From Rachicladosporium sp. CCFEE 5018 (Eukaryota; Ascomycota; Dothideomycetes; Cladosporiales; Cladosporiaceae): a stretch of DNA of 64,000 nucleotides. This document shows positions 9,165 to 20,721 of the stretch, piece after piece (the first letter of the stretch is position 1; each line of letters begins with the position of its first letter). The notes below the pieces were generated by a model, which searched no databases, was not told where the DNA came from, and was given only the letters and a program-made list of their open reading frames with translations. Position numbers and translations under genes: made by a program. The DNA is taken from assembly GCA_002077045.2 (NCBI GenBank), contig KZ111166.1, positions 117,081 to 181,080 on the forward strand. Reading direction: 5' to 3'.

Positions 9165-9948
9165 ATGATCTTCACTCCAGCTGTCATCCTCGCCGGTTTG
9201 GCCGTATCGGCTGCTGCCGTGCCACTCGAGGAGCGTCAGACTGCCTGCTCGGCGTACACCCTGATCAACACTCGTGGTACTGGCGAGCCTCAGGGCGAGT
9301 CGTCTGGCTTCCGCACGATTGACAGCAATGTCCGCAGCCAGGTATCAGGTGGAAGCGTGGTAGGTTCAATCGAGTCGCAGGCCACTTTATCAGCACACTA
9401 ATCTCGCCTCGCAGTACAACACCGTCTACGCTGCCGACTACAGCCAGAACTCTGCCGCTGGCACAACCGACATCGTCAACAAGGTCGCCTCTCTCGTGCG
9501 CGCGAATCCCAATGTCTGCGTCATCCTCGAGGGGTACTCTCAGGGTGCTGCCGCGACCGTCAACGCCATGTCGAGGTTGACAGGGACTTCGTACACTGCT
9601 GTCAAGGGCGTGCTCTTGTTCGGTGACCCAGAGCACAAGGCTGGCTTGGCTTGCAACGTGGACCAGAATGGCGGCACTACTACTTTGAACGTCAACGGCA
9701 TCAGCGCGTACGGCAGTGCTGGCATTCCGTCCAATTGGGTGGCTAAGACCCTGGATGTCTGCAACTACGTAAGTGTAAGCCGACTCATGTGATCGATGCT
9801 GTGGCTAATGGACCCATAGGGCGATGGCGTCTGTGACACTACGCACGGCAGTGGAATCAACCAACAGCATCTCGCCTACCCACAGTCTACCACTATCCAG
9901 AACCTGGGCACGAAGTACATCGTCGGCCGCCTTCGCGGCACGAGCTAG
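9165..9948 (+). CDS. Secreted CE5-family esterase (cutinase / acetylxylan-esterase-like)
   Basis: Three exons, 9165-9359, 9415-9768 and 9820-9948, give 225 aa; introns are 55 and 51 nt with canonical ends. Signal peptide (FTPAVILAGLAVSAAA) then a short VPLEERQ pro-segment typical of cutinases. The catalytic set is visible: Ser107 in GYSQG, Asp185 in GDGVC, His200 in QHLAYP. Cysteines are placed as in CE5 enzymes (two disulfides). The N-terminal TRGTGEPQGESSGF is closer to the acetylxylan-esterase/cutinase-like branch than to classical cutinases. It likely hydrolyses plant-surface or cell-wall esters outside the cell. Length matches the family. Confidence 0.9.
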
Positions 9949-11305
9949 ATGCGGCCAAACATGGATTTCTCCGAAGGATATCAGTGTGGTCAAGGGAATC
10001 GGTAGCCTAGCACACCCGTGCAGGCAAGCATGACAGTGACATAGACGAGGATCATCAGTATACCATGTGACATTTAGTGCCCATGTCGCACTTATCTTTA
10101 ATTGTTCACATCGCTGAAGCGTGGGTTGTGCTCTTGCTACCGAGGTGCTGCTCTTACTACCGAGGTGCTGCTTTGAGTGGACATGTAACGGTGTCGACGA
10201 GGGAGGAGGTCGGTAAGATCAAGCAGCCGGATGTTGTTGCGGTGGAGACACACTTGTCAGCGCATGAGGGTTTCGCCAGTGGTTTATGTATGGTAGGATC
10301 TCACTACCTTCGTCCCCGCTATTCATGACGAGGTGCGCACAGCCGCTGCGACTAGAGCATCAACGCCAAGGCTTGCGCAACTTCCGTGTTGGTCTCGCTC
10401 TGACAACATGGATCTTTTGAAACACAACCTATTCCAACACCAACATTCATCATCAATCTGGCGACAGACTCAACCTCAGACAATTATGGCGTAACGAGGG
10501 AGCGGCGCGGCGCGCGCCACGCATGCATGCATCAGCCGAAGCCAACATCCATAGGGCTGAGCTCACAGCCTTGACGTCCGATGTGGAGTTTGCTGACGAG
10601 ACATCTCGTGATCAGAAGAGGAGCTTCCGAGGAAGTCATCTTCGCTTCGAGTGAGCTCTTTGAACCGAGAAACATAAGCTTGAAGAATAGCACAGTCCAC
10701 AGGGTCGGACTTAATCAATCAACAGGCAGCCGAGCATGAAGACTCGCGTGACCTGCACGCGGTGATAAAGCTATCCGCACCAGGTCACTCCTCATCTCTT
10801 CACACGCATGCCTGTCGCTTAGCTTCCTACATGAGGATCCCATGGACTTCCGCTAAGGCATCGCGGCTCACCGGCATAAGCACTGGAGGATGCGCCTTGT
10901 AGGTGCTTACAACTCCACTGCGCCGGCACTCAGCATGCTCAGCCCTATTACGCAGGCGCAGTTTTACTGGCTACTGTGTTGGCGGACCTATCCCCGCTAC
11001 AAATGCACGAACGCGTCTATTGCAGAAGCTGACTCTCAGCACCGCCCGTCAGACTCTGACATCTCGCCAACACGACTCGCAGCTCGCGTTTGACAACACG
11101 AGAATACAGATGCTCGTTGTTGGACTCGTGCATGCCCTAGATGCTTAAGCGGTGGGGATTACCATGGAATATGGGACTCATAAGTAGGTCTTCGCTCCGC
11201 TACAGATTTGCTTTCTGTACACAATATCTTTCTTTATTACAGCCTGAATTCCCTAACCCTGCATTTGTCTGGGAGTACTCTACTTTGTTATTCAAACTAC
11301 GCGCG
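9949..11305. other. Intergenic, about 1.36 kb
   Basis: Region between the CE5 esterase and the next secreted protein. It holds the 20-bp repeat above and an alternating ATGC run near 10520 (GCATGCATGCAT). No ORF with family features; ORFs at 10890-11148 overlap in two frames and look random. The last 150 bp carry TATTTC and ATATCTTTC-like pyrimidine stretches before the ATG at 11306. Confidence 0.35.
10129..10168. repeat. 20-bp direct repeat, two copies
   Basis: Two adjacent 20-bp units (10129-10148 and 10149-10168) with the core CTACCGAGGTGC, differing at one base. It lies in non-coding DNA; a third partial unit begins at 10169. Confidence 0.7.
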
Positions 11306-13419
11306 ATGGTCAAGCTTTTGTCGGGCTCTGCAGCCCTGCTCCTCGCTTCCTCATCACTATGGGAGGTAGCTACTGCGCAATGGGAGTACCGGTCTATGAG
11401 CGGGCGCTCTAGCCGTCGCTCTGCAATCGCTCCTCCGCCAGCTCGCGAGTACACCGAGGTTTCTGCCGCCCACGTCAAGCGCTTTGAAGGTCATGTCCGT
11501 AAGCGCGATACTTCCGCCTCCGATGATGTCGATCTCCAGACAGCCGAGAGCTGGTACTGGGGAGGTTGTAAGTCAATCAACACGAATTAAAGTCGACCAT
11601 GAGGCTAATGCGAGTTAGCGGACACTGCGCTAATCTCACCAAGCAACTCGAACCCTGCTCTCAACCTGACTGGTGTCGCTGACAACTCTACACGATACCT
11701 ATCTCTTGAGCGGTTCAGCGACTCGATCAAGTCAGTGGACTGCGACGGCAACAACATCAAAATCACCTTCAATAGCAAAGACACCTACAATGACATCCAG
11801 AGCAATTGGAAGTGGATCAACACCAATGGCCGCACGGTCTATGTCGTGCTTGCGCCGAACACCTGCAGCAATACCAGACGCCAGCCATACAGTGCGCAGA
11901 CTGCCACATTCGACTCTAACAGCAATGCTGCTACCTTCACGGCCAATCAAGCAACGTGGTCCGATGCTATCAAGCAGGGCAACCTTCACTTCAACACTCA
12001 GGGTATCCAGGCAGGTAGTGGACTAAGCAAGAGACTCATCCCCGTAGATGAAACGAAGTCTATTGATGTTACCAAGGACTTCAGCCAGACGCTTTTCAGC
12101 AAGGAGATCCCTGGCACCGGGCTCACTGCCGAGATCGACTGCGCGACGTGCGGGACTCGTGGCAAGTTCAACATCGAGGTCAATGCTGAGATCAATGTCT
12201 TGTCGGCCAACACCGGCTTTGCCAAGATAACTCCAGATAATCTGGGAGCCGATATAGTCCTAGGGGTGAGCCACTTCTTTCCGAAAGAGCAATGCGCACA
12301 GCGGCTGACCTCAATTGCAGTTCAAAGTCGGCGGCGAATTGACGTCCGAGCTGTCTGCCGAGATTAGCGCACCGCCCATCATTCTAGCCGGTATCGACGT
12401 GCCAGGTGTTCTTACACTCGGCCCCTTGATTCGTCTCGCCGGCAAAGCCAGCCTGACAGCCGTCAGCGCCGAAGCACAGCTCACTGTTGGCGCCAAGCTC
12501 GACGTGCCGCAAGATTCCATCGCGCAAGTTGACTTCAGCAACAGCGCCAACAACCAGCTGAGCGGATGGTCGCCTGTGTTCACAGCAGTCGGCCCAGATC
12601 TGAGCGCCAGTGTCAGTGTTTCTGGCGAAGTCGGCCCGGTGGTCAGCCTGGAGATCAGCATCAACGCCCTGCTCGGCAAGATCCAGGGTGGCGCTGGGCT
12701 AGCTATTGCCGCTCCGCAGCTCAATCTTGCCCTGACTGCCAATGCAGATACGGCTGGAGGCGTATGCGGTAATCCTTCTGCGCAGCTGGGTGTGGAAGTC
12801 GATGTTGGCCTCAGCGCTGAGCTCGATGCATTTGCTGGTAAGTCCGCACTACGCAGAGCTTCCATGGCATCGACGACCAATATCCTAATCCAAACGTGAC
12901 AGGCTTCGGCGATCCCAAAGACCTCCCCAACAAAGTCGCCCTCCTCTCAACATCCACGCCTCTATTCTCAAGCTGCTTCACCCTCGCTGGGACAGCTACA
13001 GCGCTCCGGCGGCACCTACGGACGCGCCAGCCACAACGACAACAGCAGCAGACGCCGGTACAACCACCGCCCCAGCCGCCGCTCAAGCGACTTTCAGCCG
13101 CTTCGCCACAAGCGACTGCACCGACGGCGGGCAAGGCGTCCTCGGTCAACCCTTGAACCCCGGCGACTGCATAGCTGCTACCAACGCAGGCGGCAACTTC
13201 GCCACCTTCAACTCCGGCAAAGTGGACTCATCGCTACTGGACACTACTAACGGGTGCATTATTGCATTCTACAGCGACTCTGGATGCGCGACACAGGTCG
13301 GTGTTGCCTTTAACCCGTCCAGTGGCACATGTTTGACGCAGGCGAGTATTTTGAATCAGGATGTTCAGGGGGATACGGCGGCTTCGATTCAGTTTATGAA
13401 GATTGATAGCTGTACCTAG
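11306..13419 (+). CDS. Secreted beta-rich protein (DUF7029/DUF7223-like), apparent frameshift near the 3' end
   Basis: Exons 11306-11567, 11619-12265, 12321-12837 and 12903 onward; introns of 51, 55 and 65 nt keep one frame to about 12980. A signal peptide (LLSGSAALLLASSSLWEVATA) leads to a basic RxxR-rich pro-region, then a beta-strand-rich domain (YLSLERF, CDGNNIKITF), then a repetitive domain of alternating ISAEA/VSAEAQ-like strands. The strict frame stops at 13156. The sensible C-terminus (Thr/Ala-rich linker, then a Cys-rich domain ending DSCT at 13419) is one frame away, as if one base were missing near 12980-13000. The architecture recalls fungal secreted proteins annotated DUF7029/DUF7223; the function is unknown. 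Either a sequencing error or a real lesion. Confidence 0.6.
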
Positions 13420-14265
13420 AGAAGTGCTGGGAGTGAGGAAGGGGACGAGTGTCAGCGGAGGGCTAGCAGTTGACACTCATGGAGATCCTGTGATGGAGAT
13501 CCACTGGGTCGTAGCGGCGAAGGGCGTTCTGGAGGGGTGGAGGGGGGTTTCATCGCGCGCTTATTCGTTTCGTATAGACCGTCATCACCATTGTTCTTTC
13601 CATGAAGCTTCAAACACGTGCACTTCTGCGAAGATCATATCCTGCTGTTGAGTCGCCAAGGACGCATGTCCATCGACAGATCGCATCTCATGAGCGTCTG
13701 CCGCGTTTCAATGTACTGCTATCGGAGGTCCTTGTTCGTTTGGTGCCTGAGGCTCAGAATCGGTAATAGACTTTCGGCCTAGCTTACCGCGTATGGCGTG
13801 GTTAGACCTCACCCAACATGCCGCCCCCGATCTCTTCCTGGCCTACATCAGGCGCGAGGAAACGGAGAATACGCGCTGGACATGAACACTGCGCCCGAGC
13901 ATAATGTCGAGTATACGCCCATGCGTTCCGTATGCGAGGTCCGGATCGATGCGTGCCGGTATGCAGGATTCGGCGCTGCCCAGCTGTGAGACGGTGAGCT
14001 GCTTCATGCATGTCGTTGAGCAGGTGAAAGGTAGTACCTGCCAACTTCTTCGGTGACCGTAGGCAAGTACGATTCCGCACCGCGTTCTTCCACTGCGTCG
14101 ACATCGTTGGTGGTATCAGCAATTGCTCTCTGCGTTCGTACTTTCACTTAGATCTCTAGGGCTCATCGAGATACGACTTGGACCAAAGCACAGGTGAGTC
14201 CATGCAATCTTTCAGATCACAGTCAATACACATACACATCGACCTATACGTTACTACGCTTCCTG
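13420..14265. other. Intergenic, about 850 bp
   Basis: No supported gene. A polypurine stretch (GGAGGGGTGGAGGGGGG) lies near 13530. A GTGAGT at 14194 opens a longer frame into the next gene, but only through a non-ATG codon; I treat it as 5' UTR. Confidence 0.35.
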
Positions 14266-16053
14266 ATGGCACTTCATCCCCGCGACTCTCGTGAACACTT
14301 CCGAAACATCAAAGCCATCTTCGAAGGCTTTAACGTCGCACCTATCAGTCCACCTAGGACACGCCCTGGCTCGCCCATCAACCGCTCTTGCTCACATGGC
14401 AGCTCGCACATGCGGTCGAGGTCCTTTACTAACAACCCTGTAGCACAGCTCGAGCGTATTGCTCGCGAGCAGGAGGATATTCCTGGCACCCACAGCACCG
14501 CGACAGTATCATACGAGCCACACTACTCTCTGCAAGCACCTGCGTCTAGTCCGGCACCTGGGACACCTACAGCTAGCCCAGTTAGACTACTGAGACCTGG
14601 CCTCGCATCAGCCAAGCCCTCTTGGGTCGGTCCACAGACTGTTCCTCGACCTGCCACTCCTGGCATCATGGCACAGAAAGTCACCATCAACTTCTCCTCG
14701 CCCGGACTCCAGCCTCCTGTCTTCATCACGACCAGCCTGAGTGAGCCGCAATGGGATATCCTGGAGATGGGCGTCAGTGAGGATCGTGAGGGCAACTCCG
14801 AGTTCACGAAGATCTTCCATGTACAGCCTGGGGAGTACCAGTACAAATTCAGACTTGGGCCGGGAGACTGGTGGGTCTGCGACGAGGAGAAGGAGGTTGT
14901 GGATGATGGGATGGGGAATCGGAATAATCACATTACAGTCGCGGAGCCTAGTCTGGCATTCCCAATGGCCCCGCAGCAAGAGGTACCAACCAGCGAACCA
15001 CGCCACACCGCTCGTCTGTCAGAAGTACGCGTGGAAGAGCTGCAGAGGCATCAAGATCCCGAGCTTGTCGAGAGCGAAAAGCATCGAGCGCCTCTGCTGC
15101 CTCACGAGAGCTCGTTCGGTCATGTCAAGCTTCAACTACCTCCTGAAGACGTGCCAGTGCTGCCGTCAAAGCCCAGACAAGACACGATCGCGCTCCCAGA
15201 CAACGGCGATCCCGAGGACGAGAGCTACGATGAACCGGCCACCTACCCTGCCTCGCCATTGTTTCGGCACGAGACTGGCTTGGAGGCAGTGATCGTCGAC
15301 ATCGCCGATCACACACCTGGCGTAGACGAAAATGAGGATCACCTTGGTTTGCCAGAGCACAAATCACCGCTGCTGAGCCACGAGGTCTACTTGCCGACAC
15401 CTAGCCCACAAATCGAGCCTTCCAGCGCGTTCCCTACACTCTCTACCGGACAGCTACCTGCAGCGTTCCAGTCCGTCGTCGCCGACGAAGCAGATCCCAA
15501 CGACAAGTCTCTCGAGCACTTCCCCACAACGCCAGAGGCGATCGTACATCACATCAGACGCCTCTCAAATCGCATGCCAGAGGACGAAGTCACGGAGCTC
15601 TCACTAGCTGGCTCACCAAATACATCTTCTTTGCCAGCCATGCCGCGCACTACGTCGCAGACGGCAAGCCTTCCTAGCGTAGTGGAAGAGGTTGGCGAAG
15701 AGCACTTGCAACGGCCAGCAGCGCCATACACACCACCGAAGACACCTCCGTTCGAGGCCACGATGCCGCATCTGTCAGACCACCATCACCAGAAGATCGC
15801 GGAGATGGATATGGTGGACGATGCGAGGCATCCTGTCCAGCTCCCGCACGTCGTAAGCGAGACAGAGCATGAGTCGGTCCCCGCGGCTGTTGAGAGGGCT
15901 GCGCAGACCGCTAAGGCTGGTGGCAACTCATGGGAGGCGATGCTGGGATTGGCGTTGTTCGTGCTGATTGGGGCTTTGGCTGCGTGGCTGGCGATTAAGG
16001 TGCAGGGTACGGGCCTTACTGTTAAGGACGGGGGAGCTACGATTGTGGACTAA
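14266..16053 (+). CDS. Tail-anchored protein with AMPK-type glycogen-binding (CBM48) domain
   Basis: 595 aa from ATG 14266 (MALHPRDS). The frame opens 24 codons earlier without an ATG, so this start is preferred. A Pro/Ser-rich N-terminal region is followed by a CBM48/AMPK-beta-like domain at about residues 135-220: VTINFSSPG, then a strand set with EYQYKFRLGPGDWW and NNHITV, the usual end of the fold. A long acidic, low-complexity stretch follows. A single C-terminal hydrophobic helix (MLGLALFVLIGALAAWLAIKV) ends about 20 residues from the C-terminus, so it is probably tail-anchored with the CBM in the cytosol. The role is unknown; tethering glycogen or an SNF1-like module to a membrane is a guess. 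Confidence 0.75.
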   Translation: MALHPRDSREHFRNIKAIFEGFNVAPISPPRTRPGSPINRSCSHGSSHMRSRSFTNNPVAQLERIAREQEDIPGTHSTATVSYEPHYSLQAPASSPAPGTPTASPVRLLRPGLASAKPSWVGPQTVPRPATPGIMAQKVTINFSSPGLQPPVFITTSLSEPQWDILEMGVSEDREGNSEFTKIFHVQPGEYQYKFRLGPGDWWVCDEEKEVVDDGMGNRNNHITVAEPSLAFPMAPQQEVPTSEPRHTARLSEVRVEELQRHQDPELVESEKHRAPLLPHESSFGHVKLQLPPEDVPVLPSKPRQDTIALPDNGDPEDESYDEPATYPASPLFRHETGLEAVIVDIADHTPGVDENEDHLGLPEHKSPLLSHEVYLPTPSPQIEPSSAFPTLSTGQLPAAFQSVVADEADPNDKSLEHFPTTPEAIVHHIRRLSNRMPEDEVTELSLAGSPNTSSLPAMPRTTSQTASLPSVVEEVGEEHLQRPAAPYTPPKTPPFEATMPHLSDHHHQKIAEMDMVDDARHPVQLPHVVSETEHESVPAAVERAAQTAKAGGNSWEAMLGLALFVLIGALAAWLAIKVQGTGLTVKDGGATIVD

Positions 16054-16214
16054 GAGGGAAAATTCGGAGTCCTGAGACGATATGATGAAGTGATGAGGGA
16101 CGAGTGACGAAGTAATGGATGCAGAGAAGACTGAGTTGGCCAGGCGTAGCATACCGCGACTTCGCAGACCTAGGGAAACGGCACACACCACTATCTCCAT
16201 AGCAGAATTCCATA

Positions 16215-16314
16215 NNNNNNNNNNNNNNNNNNNNNNNNNNNNNNNNNNNNNNNNNNNNNNNNNNNNNNNNNNNNNNNNNNNNNNNNNNNNNNNNNNNNNN
16301 NNNNNNNNNNNNNN
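16215..16314. other. Assembly gap (100 N)
   Basis: Exactly 100 undetermined bases, the conventional filler for a gap of unknown size. It interrupts the minus-strand gene to its right. Contiguity of 1-16214 with 16315 onward depends on scaffolding. Confidence 0.98.
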
Positions 16315-17798
16315 GTCTGGCCGGGCAGCGGCATCGTCTTACTAATAAGATCAATGAGCAGCCAATCGTTGCCGGCGGGCACCGCACCAAAGTCCGCCAG
16401 GGCGTATTTACTGACTAAGCCTAGAGGCTGCCATTCATCGTATAACCCGTCTATCACGCCTTCTGGAACGTCATTCTTGGCAGGCCGTTTGCCCTCACCC
16501 TTTGGAAGATCGTCGTGATCGTTTGCATGCGAGTAGACTAGAGGGTGTGCAGTTGTAAAACCGTACAATTGCTCATCAACCTTGATGGTCCCACCATAGG
16601 TCCAGAATATTTCGCCCGGAACAGAGCCTGTGGATTTGGTCTGCGTACGAATAAGAGTGCCAAAGAGTGCCTCCTCGTCACTTCGCGGCCTTCTAGAAAC
16701 ACTGCACTCGACAAGGGCAGCTCCAGTGGTCCAGTAAGGGGAAACAGCGAACGGGACGCTTGCGTTTACCCCCTTCTCCCAATTGAACTGAAGTGAGTCC
16801 TGCTTGGCGTAGATATTAGTGACATCGATGTGACTGTTGCCGTACACAGTCACGTCGGACCCTGTCATCATTGATAGACCCATGAACCAAAAGCCCGAAC
16901 CATCAGTCGCGTCCTTCACTTCCACACGGAAATCACGAAGCTCCGAGCGCATTGACCGCTGGCTCAGTATAGACTCAATCTCTTTTCGCTTAGTGATGGC
17001 TCGGCCGCTACAAGTCACGGTTATCAGTATGCGACGATCGGGGTGCGTGGACTCTACGCTGATGGCAGCTTGGACACGCTCGAAACCTCTCATATAGTGC
17101 TGGAGCCAAGTCCATATACGGCTTTTGGCGAGTTCGGCACGCTTCGCATAATCGGTCAGTGACTCGGATGACTCCTCGATAGCACCCAAAGTGCTGTGCG
17201 ACGCCATCATTGTTGGTGCAGGCTGCTTTTGGAAGGCGGGCACTGCGAGAGACAGTTTACCGCCGTTCGACTCGACGTCAGGAGCGGAATCACTTAAGAG
17301 GCCGCTGCTGCTCCCCTCACTCTGATTGCTGGGCTGCAGGGCTTGCGTTGGAGCAGAGTCGTCTTGTTTGACAAGCGCACTACTCTCGTCGCTCTGTTTC
17401 TGGGCCACTTGGTCCCCGTTTAAGGCGAGGTCATGAGGTGGAATGACGGCCTTGTTAGCCGCGTCGGGCAAGGTAGGGGCAGCATCCTGGCTCGTCAGGG
17501 CAAGGCTCTGAGCCTCCGCTGAAATCAAAATCCGAGGCGCGGGGCTAGCTGGCGGCACCTGCACTGGTTCTAAAGCATCCTCGACGGTGTCTACTCGAAC
17601 GAGGCCATCCGTTGCACGTTGCTTCGTGGACGTCTTGTTCTTTCGTTGGCGATCAGTGACCTTAGTGAACCAGGCTGTGGCAAGGGTGGGTATTTTGCCG
17701 CTCGGTTTGCGCGAAGACGTGCGCTGCTCTGCGACATTTTGGGACTGCGAGTCCTGCAGAACGCGTCCATTCTCACTGGGATTCTGCACGAGCTCCAT
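16315..17798 (-). CDS. Fungal orphan with degenerate trypsin-like domain, 3' end lost in gap
   Basis: About 494 residues are readable from ATG 17798 to the gap. The N-terminal 230 residues are low-complexity (Ser/Gln/Pro-rich, basic start). After that comes an ordered domain with YGGTIKVDEQLYGFTTAHPLVY, reminiscent of the chymotrypsin-fold 'GG.I...G..YG.T..H' core of a widespread fungal orphan family, and later FGAVPAGNDWLLIDL. The would-be catalytic Ser region lies in or beyond the gap. No signal peptide. Function unknown; the protease-fold reading is inference. The short frame left of the gap (about 16191-16214) cannot be joined reliably because the gap size is unknown. Confidence 0.6.
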
Positions 17799-18248
17799 TC
17801 TTCAGCCTCCAGAGCGATCACGTATCTAGATTATCCTGCAGCCTGAGGACAACCACCCAGGCAACCGGCACAGAGATGTCGTGATGTTCATGGGGCCTGA
17901 GGACCAAATAAGAGATTTTTGGCCTGGATTTGAGGCGTCACCGCAACCGGGGGAAGATGGCTGTATTCAGGGCTTTCCGACGTAGGACACTGCTACAGCA
18001 ATCTGTATAAGCAGAGCAGCCAGTAAGGAGGTAATCCGGTACTATACATCGCAAGCGCTGTCGGTAAACTGTCGCGACCCCATCACATCGTTGGTAGCGT
18101 GTCCGATCATAGCGCCGGGTCACCTGCAGATGGTGGCGTCGAGGCAGTGCATGGGCTGTGCGGACACAAGGCTATTGACTAGATTTCATACATGTCTTGT
18201 CGAGCACGCCCAGAAAACGCTGTCTTCCACATATAGTCAGGCGCGATC
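17799..18248. other. Intergenic, divergent promoters
   Basis: 450 bp between two divergently transcribed orphans. No ORF or motif I can support. Confidence 0.35.
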
Positions 18249-19458
18249 ATGTCCAAAGACTTGCAAGCAATCTGGCGAGAAATAAACGATGAACTTCGTG
18301 AGGTGTGCAGAGGAAAGTGTCCTCAAAGATCGGCAAGAACGTCGGATCGTCAGGAAGAGCTCTATCGCCTTGGCATGGCTGCAGTGGCAGATGTCAGGAG
18401 CAACAATAATGACATTGCCACGAAGGCCATGCGAGACTTCCACTCACTTATCAAATCGACAATACAGATCTTGCACGCTGGTTGGCCATCGATTACAAAG
18501 TACACTCTACGATCACTACTCCTCAAGCAAGGACACATCGATAATGCGAACGTCGACAAAGCCATCGATGTTGCACTATGTTTATGGCCGGGGATTGACT
18601 GCACTGGAACTGAGTACGACAAACGGAAACGTTGGCCGGATCATGATACAGCGTACGACTTCGTCATGACAAGTCGCTTCGATGATCCAGCGGATGGCGA
18701 GGTAGATGATTCAATCGCGCGCTTTCCACCCAAGTTCCGTGCGGCACGTCTGCACGACATTAGCGGGATTCATATTGAACAGACATACTACCTGGACCAG
18801 CATCTTCGCTTCAACGAGGACACAAGGACCCTCAAGTTGTTCATGGATTTCCAATGGCTTCATGATATGTTGGAGCGCACCAGTGCAGAGCACTCAGCAA
18901 AGAGCTCTGTGGTGGCAACGCAACCATCGGCACCGCAGCCGCCAGCCGCAGCAAGTACTGCAAAATCTTGTACGTGTATGCAGCAATGCAGACCGATTGC
19001 AGATGCCAAGGGGTAAGCTCGAGAATTCCCAACAGATATCGTGCCTCTGACCAAATGCGTGCAGAGACCAGACGACTGCATTGGCAGCACTGTACGAGGA
19101 GACGCTACGTTCCCTCGACGTCTTGTTCCCAGCATGGGACAGTCAGACGATGGATTTTGTCGCGACATATGAGGAAAACGGAAAGCCGGTGCCTTGGTTC
19201 AATCTGCAGGATTTGGGCGCGCAGAAACAGCAGAGCCTGCGAAAGTTCAGATACTGGCGTGCGCGTTTCAATGAGCTCATCATTGAGTTCGAATCGCCGC
19301 CGAAAGATCTCAAGCGTATCTGGAAGGACCGGCGTAATCCGATGGCGTACTGGACGTTCTGGCTTGGTCTGGTTATCGCAGCCTCGACTCTTGCCTTTGG
19401 CTTGACGTCCGCGGTGCTGGGGGGTCTCCAGCTCGGGCGAACTCCGATCCCTCAATGA
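18249..19458 (+). CDS. Fungal orphan with C-terminal membrane helix
   Basis: Two exons, 18249-19012 and 19065-19458; a 52-nt intron (GTAAGC..CTGAC..GCAG) gives 385 aa. The downstream half reads ETLRSLDVLFPAWD, then FRYWRARFNELIIEFESPP, a basic WKDRRNPMAYWTFW motif, and a terminal hydrophobic helix (LGLVIAASTLAFGLTSAVLGG). I recall this FRYWR...DRRN...TFW-helix ending from a large family of uncharacterised fungal proteins, probably membrane-anchored with the bulk in the cytosol. A long Gln/Pro/Ala linker follows the N-terminal alpha-helical region. No catalytic motif is visible. Confidence 0.68.
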
Positions 19459-20277
19459 CCTATGGGTTCCGCGCGAGACGGTCGAAGAGAAGCCCTGGCA
19501 TTTCGGTGGTCCAGTCTGGAATACAGAGGTCTCAGTAGTCATGGCGAATAGTGCTGCTGTACAGAAGCGCATACATGTATAACGCAAGGAATGGCACTTC
19601 GAGGCAACGTTGATGCGCTTCAGCCGTGATGGGACGTCGAACGGTGTCGTAGGCCTATGCTTATAGCCTAGGGGAAGGCGTGTCGAACAGCTACAGTGCG
19701 GTCGCCGCTTGTTTGACGGTTGCGTGGAAGGCTTGCGGTGCGGACGCTTTGGATCTGCCGCGCCGGGGCTTTTGGCTATTCGGCGTCAATACATAAGTCG
19801 GCCATGTTGGACTCGGAGGGCTTGTTCGATTAGACTGTGGAGGGAGTGGGAAGATGAGAGTATGTTGGCGTCGAGAAAGATGTCTTGAGATGTAGGAATC
19901 ACTCAGAGCTCATCACTTGCTCCACTCACTCGCACGCTTTCCTGCCATCACTTACTCCTTCCTCCGGGACTCAACCACATGCTTCAATCCACTTATTCGG
20001 TGCGTCTCGTCCCTGTGCTACAGCATCAACCCTCGATACTACCGATTCACTCATCTTTACGGACATTCTCATTTGGAATCTCTTGCACAACACTGCCTCG
20101 GAGCTTCGCCAATCATCGCGCTCTCCCTGAGCCTCGCCACCTTCTCTGGGCCTCCTCTGTCGTACTGTTATCACCTGGCAACATCAGCCACAACAGTCTC
20201 CCTAAGCCGTCGTGGACAACGTCCAAGAGGGAGCCTCCGACGCAAGCGAAGACGTTGCGACTAACAGCCATGGTATC
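19459..20277. other. Intergenic, about 800 bp
   Basis: No recognised gene. ORFs between 19885 and 20264 overlap in three frames. A pyrimidine-rich stretch (TCACTCGCACGC, CTTCCTGCC) near 19920-19970 could be the promoter/5' UTR of the next gene. Confidence 0.3.
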
Positions 20278-20721
20278 ATGTACCGGACGCACTTCACCGA
20301 TCGCGTGGAGTTTGAGGTCATCCATCTTCGAAGGGCAGGCGATAAGGGCGCTGGTCGATCTACCATGAAGTATGACCCGGAGACCGACGCACCCAGCGAA
20401 CCTATGAGCTTGGAGTCGACTGCGGAGGAGAAAGTAGCTCTGCTGGACACTGCGGAGTTCATGGTGGTTGGTCTCATCCTGTCGAAAGATCCGAATAGGC
20501 ATACTACTGCAACTAAAGGTCCATCGCGCAATAAGATACTCGAGAAAGAAAGGAGGGAAATGGATATTAAGGAAGAGCAACACTACCTTCGTGTTGTGGT
20601 GCCGATGCAAGACAGCAGCCCTCCGCAGACCAAGTACTACGTCGCGTGTCAGCCGGCCGATAGCGTGTGCACAACACGCACATGCCAGGCAAGTCAGGTG
20701 TTCTTCTCTGCCGAGGTCTAG
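20278..20721 (+). CDS. Hypothetical small protein (5' end uncertain)
   Basis: 147 aa from ATG 20278. The frame is open upstream to 20212 without an ATG, so a 5' exon may be missing. It contains a DRVEFEVIHLRR start, an acidic/Glu-rich middle, a LEKERREMDIKEEQHY helix and a C-terminal Cys cluster (VACQPADSVCTTRTC). Composition is protein-like but no family is recognised. Confidence 0.4.
   Translation: MYRTHFTDRVEFEVIHLRRAGDKGAGRSTMKYDPETDAPSEPMSLESTAEEKVALLDTAEFMVVGLILSKDPNRHTTATKGPSRNKILEKERREMDIKEEQHYLRVVVPMQDSSPPQTKYYVACQPADSVCTTRTCQASQVFFSAEV

Noticed and set aside
10515..10535. ATGC-alternating run as a possible recombination site
   Set aside because: Short, isolated, and not at any duplication boundary.
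16191..16250. A GDSG string beside the gap that might be the protease nucleophile of the truncated gene
   Set aside because: It lies in a frame that ends quickly, and the gap size is unknown, so frame and order cannot be established.
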